Shown: positions 57,905 to 64,000 of the stretch, piece by piece
How the letters are laid out: each line of letters opens with the position of its first letter
How positions within the stretch are numbered: position 1 is the first letter of the stretch
Source of the DNA: Acanthopleura granulata
Taxonomy: Eukaryota; Mollusca; Polyplacophora; Chitonida; Chitonidae
Assembly: GCA_016165875.1 (NCBI GenBank)
Contig: JABBOT010000003.1
Span: 21,116,873 to 21,180,872, forward strand
Reading direction: 5' to 3'
Length of the DNA stretch: 64,000 nucleotides
Made by a program: the position numbers and the translations under genes
The notes under the pieces: generated by a model
The model's database searches: none
Told to the model about the DNA's origin: nothing
Seen by the model: only the letters and a program-made list of their open reading frames with translations

Positions 57905-59950
57905 TCAGCTTCTTGTTCAAATGAGAAACATCATCAGCTGAACGAAACTTAGCTATTGTAATCATGCGAAAAACATCATAATTCTAAGTATTACAAAACT
58001 GAAGAACTAAACGAGTTGGAATGCTCTCTCATGGTTTACACTAAGCATTACAAAACTAAATAACAGTGAACAAAATTATTGAGGAATCCCTTGGATGCAA
58101 TTTTAAAGTAGATAATAGGAATTCAAGTAATTAACCAGTAGTGGTTCATCTGTCATCTCGAATTTCTGGGAAGTTTGTTTGCAATCATTTACGTAAATAC
58201 CGTACATACAGCTGGGACATCTTTGTGTGGTTACTCTTACACACATAGTTACACACTATGAACAGCCATATGCATGAGGGAAGAAATGCTAACATGCTAT
58301 CCACGACTCAACTGATTTTTCCGCTTAGCAGCACTACTCAACCATCCAAGCAGCTAAGTTTTCACTCGATCCGTGCGCTGTTCAGAATTGCACATTAGTG
58401 ATCATATTCGGGAGCTACATATTTGGAAAAAAATCTCCGCATTGACGTTAAACTGAGCAGAGGCCAACACCTTGTTATTGACAGATGTAAGATCTATTAA
58501 CACCCGAGTCTGTGTTTCCAAGAGAATTCGATATTTTTGGCTTGTTGTTATTAGTTCAAGATGCCAAAATAACAGCTCCAGAATTAGCCTCCAAACCAAA
58601 GCTTAACTGTAACGACAGAGCTGTACGCGAGTGCATGTTTAAGCAACATCGCTTTTAGCAAAATACACATACATCTACTACAGGGGCAATTAAGGAGATA
58701 TAAAGAAGTTCAAATAGTACCAGGTTGGCTGGTCACTTAAACGAAATTTCAAATATTCGCTGCATTCGTCACCATTTTCTACTAACAGATACATGCATAG
58801 ATTAGTGAACTAAAATGCTGTCTGGAATCATATTTGATTTATGCTTTTACAAGTTGTTGAACACCATACTCAGGATTTTTTTTTACCGATGCGATGGCGA
58901 TAACGCAGTAAACATGCGAACAAACGTCTGATACTCGATTATAAAAATCATTTCAACATATTACAGACATGGAATTAACCTAAACCTGAAGATGACGGCA
59001 TGAAACCTTTGAAATGTCATGGAAGGAATTCACCCGAAATGGAAGTTTTTTTATGTCGCTGTATTTTCCTTTGGACTAAGTGACAAGTTCATGACACACA
59101 TGTCTTCACTAATCAACAGAACTCCATCATTAAGATTTCAACACAAAGAATTAGTGCCGGTTTTAAAAGTGTAGATTGTTCTTTCACAAATATGCCCATG
59201 CGGGATAGCAGTAGAAATCGGCCAACATTCATTATGCTGAAGTAGTGCCGAATAATAATTTGACAGTTGTCTTGCGAGTAAGTACCTATTCCGATAAAAC
59301 AAATTGCTCTCATTTGTGCGGTAGTTTTGTGGTGATGTCAGCAACAACGAGAAAAAATGGGTGTTTGATATATAGGTAAGTTTGACCACTTACTTAGTTT
59401 CTGTTTCCGAGGAAACAAATATGGAAACTCTTACACATTTAGTTAAGACAAGGAAATAGATAGCCTGTCTTTATGCTATCGTCAGAGATGCTGGTGTTAT
59501 CGAGATTACCACCTGAGGTCATGAGAGTATGTGGTAATAAAACTAATTTTGTAGACAAGCCTATGGTGCTTTTTGTCAAACAGCCTTTTGCGATGAGCTG
59601 AGTAGACTTTTCATTGATTGAAGTTCCTTTCACTTATAGATTATCGATTCCTAATCAATTTACATCAGTACCGATTTGAAAAGTTTTAATTTAAGCAACT
59701 TAAAGCTGAAACTCTAACTGGATTCTAAGATTATCTCGAGGGAAGAGAAAACATGGCGGCGAAAATGGTGCAGAAATCTTTCATCAGCGCTTAAATCCCA
59801 TGACAGTTTTGAAACAAGAAAAGCTCTGTGGTTCGACTAAAAAAAAAGGATTGCGTTGATTGTTGTAAAAGTGTGATCGTTGCTGCTTCGGTAGAGGTAT
59901 ACTGATGTGTGTGAACAACGGATAAGCCGGATGGAAAACGTTGCATTGAC
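57905..59950. other. Gene-poor stretch
   Basis: No recognisable gene. Minus-strand frames at 58402-58599 and 59113-59389 are open but match nothing known. A partial second copy of the middle of the foldback element lies at 58015-58045. Confidence 0.35.
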
Positions 59951-59954
59951 TTAC

Positions 59955-60097
59955 CGCTTGTGATGAGCACCTTGCTCTCTCCTATACCCGGACAATGCCA
60001 GCACGTACAACCGTTCCACTGGCAGCCAGTAACAGAGATGCAGCTACACCAGTGATAAAACTTTCGTGAACTCTTCCTCACACGACGCATCCTCATC
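59955..60097 (-). CDS. Possible exon, Cys-rich, unidentified
   Basis: A minus-strand frame starts MRMRRVRKSSRKFYHWCSC, continues TGCQWNGCTCWHCPGIGESK and ends VLITSG at a good donor (AGCG|GTAAGT). The Cys spacing is C-x-C-x6-C-x4-C-x-C-x2-C. Another frame over the same bases (VAASLLLAASGTVV) looks like a hydrophobic segment, so the reading frame itself is uncertain. The phase fits the acceptor at 55913. No family is recognised. Confidence 0.2.
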
Positions 60098-60099
60098 AG

Positions 60100-63000
60100 T
60101 GGGCCGTGAGCAGGTATACAGGGACCACAGGCGGATTCACCCTGGTCCGCGGAATAAGGATGGCCTAATCACGAAGGCCTACGCCAAGCGTAGCTTGTAC
60201 CCGACCTTTCTGTCAAATTATCCCTCGTCTCCCAGATGGCTCAACACTGATACAATTAAGCATGTGTTCGCGGTCCGCTTGTTGCAGGCACTCTGGTAGC
60301 TGTTCCCAAACCGTGCATTCTATACACAAGCTCCGGGCTAGATGACTGAATGCAAACATCTGGGAAACTGCCAGAGATAAAAATGTCATTTGTCGATCGT
60401 ATTTCCCATCACCAAAATACAAATGCGACTTTTGTGCAGTGGACGGAACGAGAATGGATCATAGAAAAATGGGGAAAATTAGAACGGCATCTCATATAGT
60501 TTATCATCTGTCACTACGTTTGTTCTCAAACAAAGGCTTTTAAAGACTTAAAATCATGTTGATGGCAGACCTATTTACTTAAACGTTAATATTACGATAC
60601 CCTACCATTCTGTTTTGAGGAATTGTGTTTGCTTCCAAGTGTTGTATTTCGAACAGCTACACATGGTAGTTTGTTGATTTTCATTTATTGATTTACATCA
60701 GTTTTCAATTACATTATTATTATTACTTTTATTGTTGTCAGAGTGATGATTTGTGCTGATAATTTTGATGAACCAAATATTATCTTTATGCTCTAGACCT
60801 TTGAAACCAATAAGAAATAACGCGTTAAACTGAGTTCCCGCGAGATAACACTTAATGAGAATCCTTTTCCAACTGAGGTCATTCTCGTCTAAGCTATGTA
60901 CATTGCCTTTGCATTTATGTCTTTGAGCAAACTCCTTACGATTACTTATGCACTACAAAAGAGCAATGATCGGTTTACCCTGGCCCGGGTCGCAAATGCT
61001 TAACCTCTTAAATCATATATACACATAAACAGGTGGTGAATATCCTCCAAAGCCAATGTGTATATCTGGCATATTTGAGCATTGATTCATTGCTACCAGT
61101 GTGTATCTTATTAACTAATGATATACGCTGAACTCTGAATTATGGAAGCTATACCCTGCTGTACACATGGCTACCACATGCTTCATTCACTGGTAATTTG
61201 CCTCTTGGGTGTTGGAAAGAAACAAAAGCACAAATCATATTGGTATTGCCTTTTCCTGAATTGAAGATGCTGCAGTTATGCTGCACCTTTGTCACTATGG
61301 CCTGTCCCAAATCAATTGGTACTCCATTAAGATGTCACAACGCTTTATTGTGATACGAACGAGTTACCGATGCCAATTTATGTATGCATTTAGAGGCTTG
61401 GGTGTTAGCACACCTGAGAAGAACCACGTTGTGGTCTACCTTATGACAGACCGCGCTGTTACACATAACAGACAGAGTTCCTGTTATAGAGAGTGGTAAG
61501 TGTGGTAGTCTGTCGGTATTAAACAGCTGCTCGGCAGGCTAATTGGCGTTAAATTATACACCAACTGCTTGATAAACTGGGAAAGGAGATATACCCGGCA
61601 TGGCGCAGCTTCAAGGCTATCGAGTTTTAATGGGAAGAGGTGGGTATTAATGCACATTAAAAACTAATCTATAACAGGTGTAATAGTCGTTCATATGGCT
61701 TTGACTGTATCATCAGAACTATTTTATAGTTATTCTATTCTATAGTCATCCTTTAAATTACGAAAAAGTACTCCACTCATAAAACCAGGCTCCATCGTTC
61801 TAGTGAAAAATTATGACGTTACAAAACAACCAATTCACGAGTCAATCGATTTTCAAAAACCATGAAAAGGGCGACGCATTACTGGCGATTATTTCCAATA
61901 TTTTTATCCCTAATTGTGGATTTAAGGCCATTTTGCTCAAGAATTAGTGGAAAATTCCAAATGGCGCCATATTCGCGATTAGCAAAGTACAAGTAAGAAG
62001 GAAGCTTAAATTTATGGTCACAGTCTTCAAGAGTTACATATCAGTAAAAACTGACCCCACCAACATTTGTCTTTTTTCTCACATGCGTGTTTATAGGGAG
62101 ACACGGGAATTCGCCAATTTGCACTGTTAAGAAAATCCGGTAATCACAAAAGATGATTGCTAAGGAAAAGTCGTTGTGATTGTTTTTAAGTGAAAAATGC
62201 TTGTTTGACAACATTCAACAGGTAGATACTGCCAATCGTGGCTCCTATCGACAGCAGAGCATCTGAAAGAAACGACTTGAAAAGACTGGCAGCTAAGCCG
62301 TGTTAGAAATGTCAATTAACTTCTAGGGAAGTAACAGGGAAAGACTTTGGTTAGAGTTACTCGCCGATAGCCGTTTTACAAATGCCTACATACAAGGTAT
62401 GCACCCTGTTGCAATTCCATTCACAGATGGAAAAACAAATTCACTAATCGAATTGGGAGAAAGGTTGTGATATTACTATTCATGTCATTCTGGACATTTT
62501 ATCTCAACAGTAGAGCCAGTAAGCAAGATTCACGACGGACGAGCCACAAACTACAACGGTGATATTTAGCAAAGTAGCAATGTAACTTACAAGTCTATAT
62601 ATTTAGCTCAATTGAACAACCTAAAGTGTATCGAAAAAATAAACTGATACTGGGGCACATTCGATAATTGCTTGAATGTTTTTAAAATGGATTATCAATA
62701 TGGCAGGGAAAGTTTCCCTTCCGAAAGTAATTCGTTGTCTGTCTTCGTTCTTGTCTTTGCGATGACGATCTCTGGTCAGCCTGGTAATTCAGTACTCTGT
62801 GCTAAAAGAGAACATTAATTTTCCATCCTGCTTAAACCTATCATTATTACGCGCGAAAAGCACACCACTGAGTAACCAATTCCCTCTTGACTGATATCTG
62901 TGTCACATCAACTATTTGTTGTGAAGACCGGGTTAATTGTTACAACACCGACGACGATGAACGAAGGACATGATGAATCGGAGAGTTGCTTATCAGATCG

Positions 63001-63150
63001 TTTGTAAGAATTTTCCTTGCGTCTCTTTCAGCTGACACTTGACATTCCTCTGAATCCAAATGACTTACTTGTTACAACAAATGGGGACAATTTGTATACA
63101 AGACGTTATTTGTGTTTAATTCCATAGGTGTATGTGCATATGGAAGGAAT
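60100..63150. other. Gene-poor stretch
   Basis: No gene, SINE or tandem array was identified. The ORFs present are short and overlap on opposite strands. Confidence 0.35.
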
Positions 63151-63177
63151 CTTTGATAACCTGTTGTCTCATGCATC

Positions 63178-63300
63178 TGCATATATACCCGCATACTGTC
63201 CAACCATAACTGATCCCATGTATATCCGCATACTGTTCAACCATAACTGATCCCATATATATCCGCATACTGTCCAACCATAACTGATCCCATATGCATA
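63178..63300. repeat. 37-bp tandem repeat
   Basis: Three copies of a unit with TATATCCGCATACTGTCCAA, then CCATAACTGATCCCATA. The first begins ATACCCGC. Confidence 0.85.
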
Positions 63301-64000
63301 CATACGGTGGACATGGATACAGTTTTATATGTATGGTTCATTTCCTTAGGCATATGAGGAAGGTACTTGTGGATGTAGGTGTGCTTATTTATCTGCCACT
63401 TTTCTTAACACCTTTGGCATTATATAAACTGGCAAAGAAACAGTACGAAGACACTGACACCTGAAACTTTTCTTTCTTAAAGCATCGCATTTCTTCATTC
63501 AGAGACCCTTGCACTTATAGGTTCCTACTGAATATTTGCGCCATTTGAATGTTTCTCCACAATTTATGAAGTCTGTTTTCAAACGAGTGTCGCTTCTTAC
63601 CTATGGAACAAAATAGAAGGAAAAGATGACAAGCCAGATGGTGAATGTCAGGCATTGTCCGGATTGATTTTCGTACCGCTGCTCTTATTGACATTGGCCA
63701 GGATTGGGATATTCTGATATCAGTTGTGTCCCGGTATACAATGTGCGAGATCACAGGGCCTCCTGAGATTCCCAGATGTTCGTATTAGCACTGATTGAAG
63801 TCTAGTGGTCAATGGACCAGCCTTGGAGCACGACTGGTACGGACTATCTATCAAAGACTATTTCAGCGTCACGTTCTGGCTTTCGGACACTGTTTATCGT
63901 GACTTTGCTGATGGTGTCAGCAAGCAAGGCTTCGAGTCTACAATAAACAATGCTATTGGACAGGTTGTGATTTAGTCAGACATTGCTAAGTGGCCATCGA
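63301..64000. other. Right edge, nothing recognised
   Basis: A minus-strand frame at 63515-63754 (79 codons) has no recognisable motif. No repeat or RNA gene was seen. Confidence 0.35.

Overview
The window is nuclear DNA from an animal. The genes are split by many GT-AG introns, the proteins are metazoan ones, and the intergenic DNA carries tRNA-derived SINEs with tails of the type ATATTCTTGAGTACGGCG, microsatellites, many minisatellites and foldback elements. The SINE tails and overall style fit a lophotrochozoan, most likely a marine mollusc such as a bivalve. That assignment is an inference.

Five genes can be supported. (1) NIFK, minus strand: its first two coding exons (5676 down to 4638) are seen and the rest lies beyond the left edge. 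(2) MDH1B, plus strand, 6455-11058: six coding exons, 519 residues, complete. It starts about 780 bp from NIFK in divergent orientation. (3) ORC2, minus strand, 28374-12762: thirteen coding exons, 559 residues, complete, convergent with MDH1B. (4) TPK1 (thiamin pyrophosphokinase), plus strand, 32348-37151: seven coding exons, 246 residues, complete. One of its introns appears to be GC-AG. (5) A class A GPCR, minus strand, 44030-42936: one uninterrupted 364-residue frame. All exon joins were read by eye; each multi-exon frame stays open and ends at a stop at the length expected for its family.

The most unusual structure is inside ORC2. Two large minisatellites are built from the gene's own splice junctions. 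The array at 20791-22000 repeats a 52-bp unit made of the last 17 intron bases (with the 3' splice site) and the first 35 bases of exon 6. The array at about 16190-17863 repeats a 54-bp unit made of the last 45 bases of exon 10 and the first 9 intron bases (with the 5' splice site). Each array abuts the exon it copies, so the gene holds some 23 extra acceptors and about 30 extra donors.

The rest is accessory DNA. 1-4600 holds minisatellites and probably the NIFK intron. 28.5-32.3 kb and 37.2-42.9 kb hold SINEs, (TA)n tracts and foldback elements. 44.1-64 kb is largely gene-poor, with a 5S rRNA-like piece fused to a SINE, a 0.66-kb element with terminal inverted repeats, a repeat seen three times within 4 kb, and weak traces of degenerate Ig-like domains on the minus strand at 55-57 kb. 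I see no RNA gene that looks functional, no CRISPR array and no bacterial-type operon.
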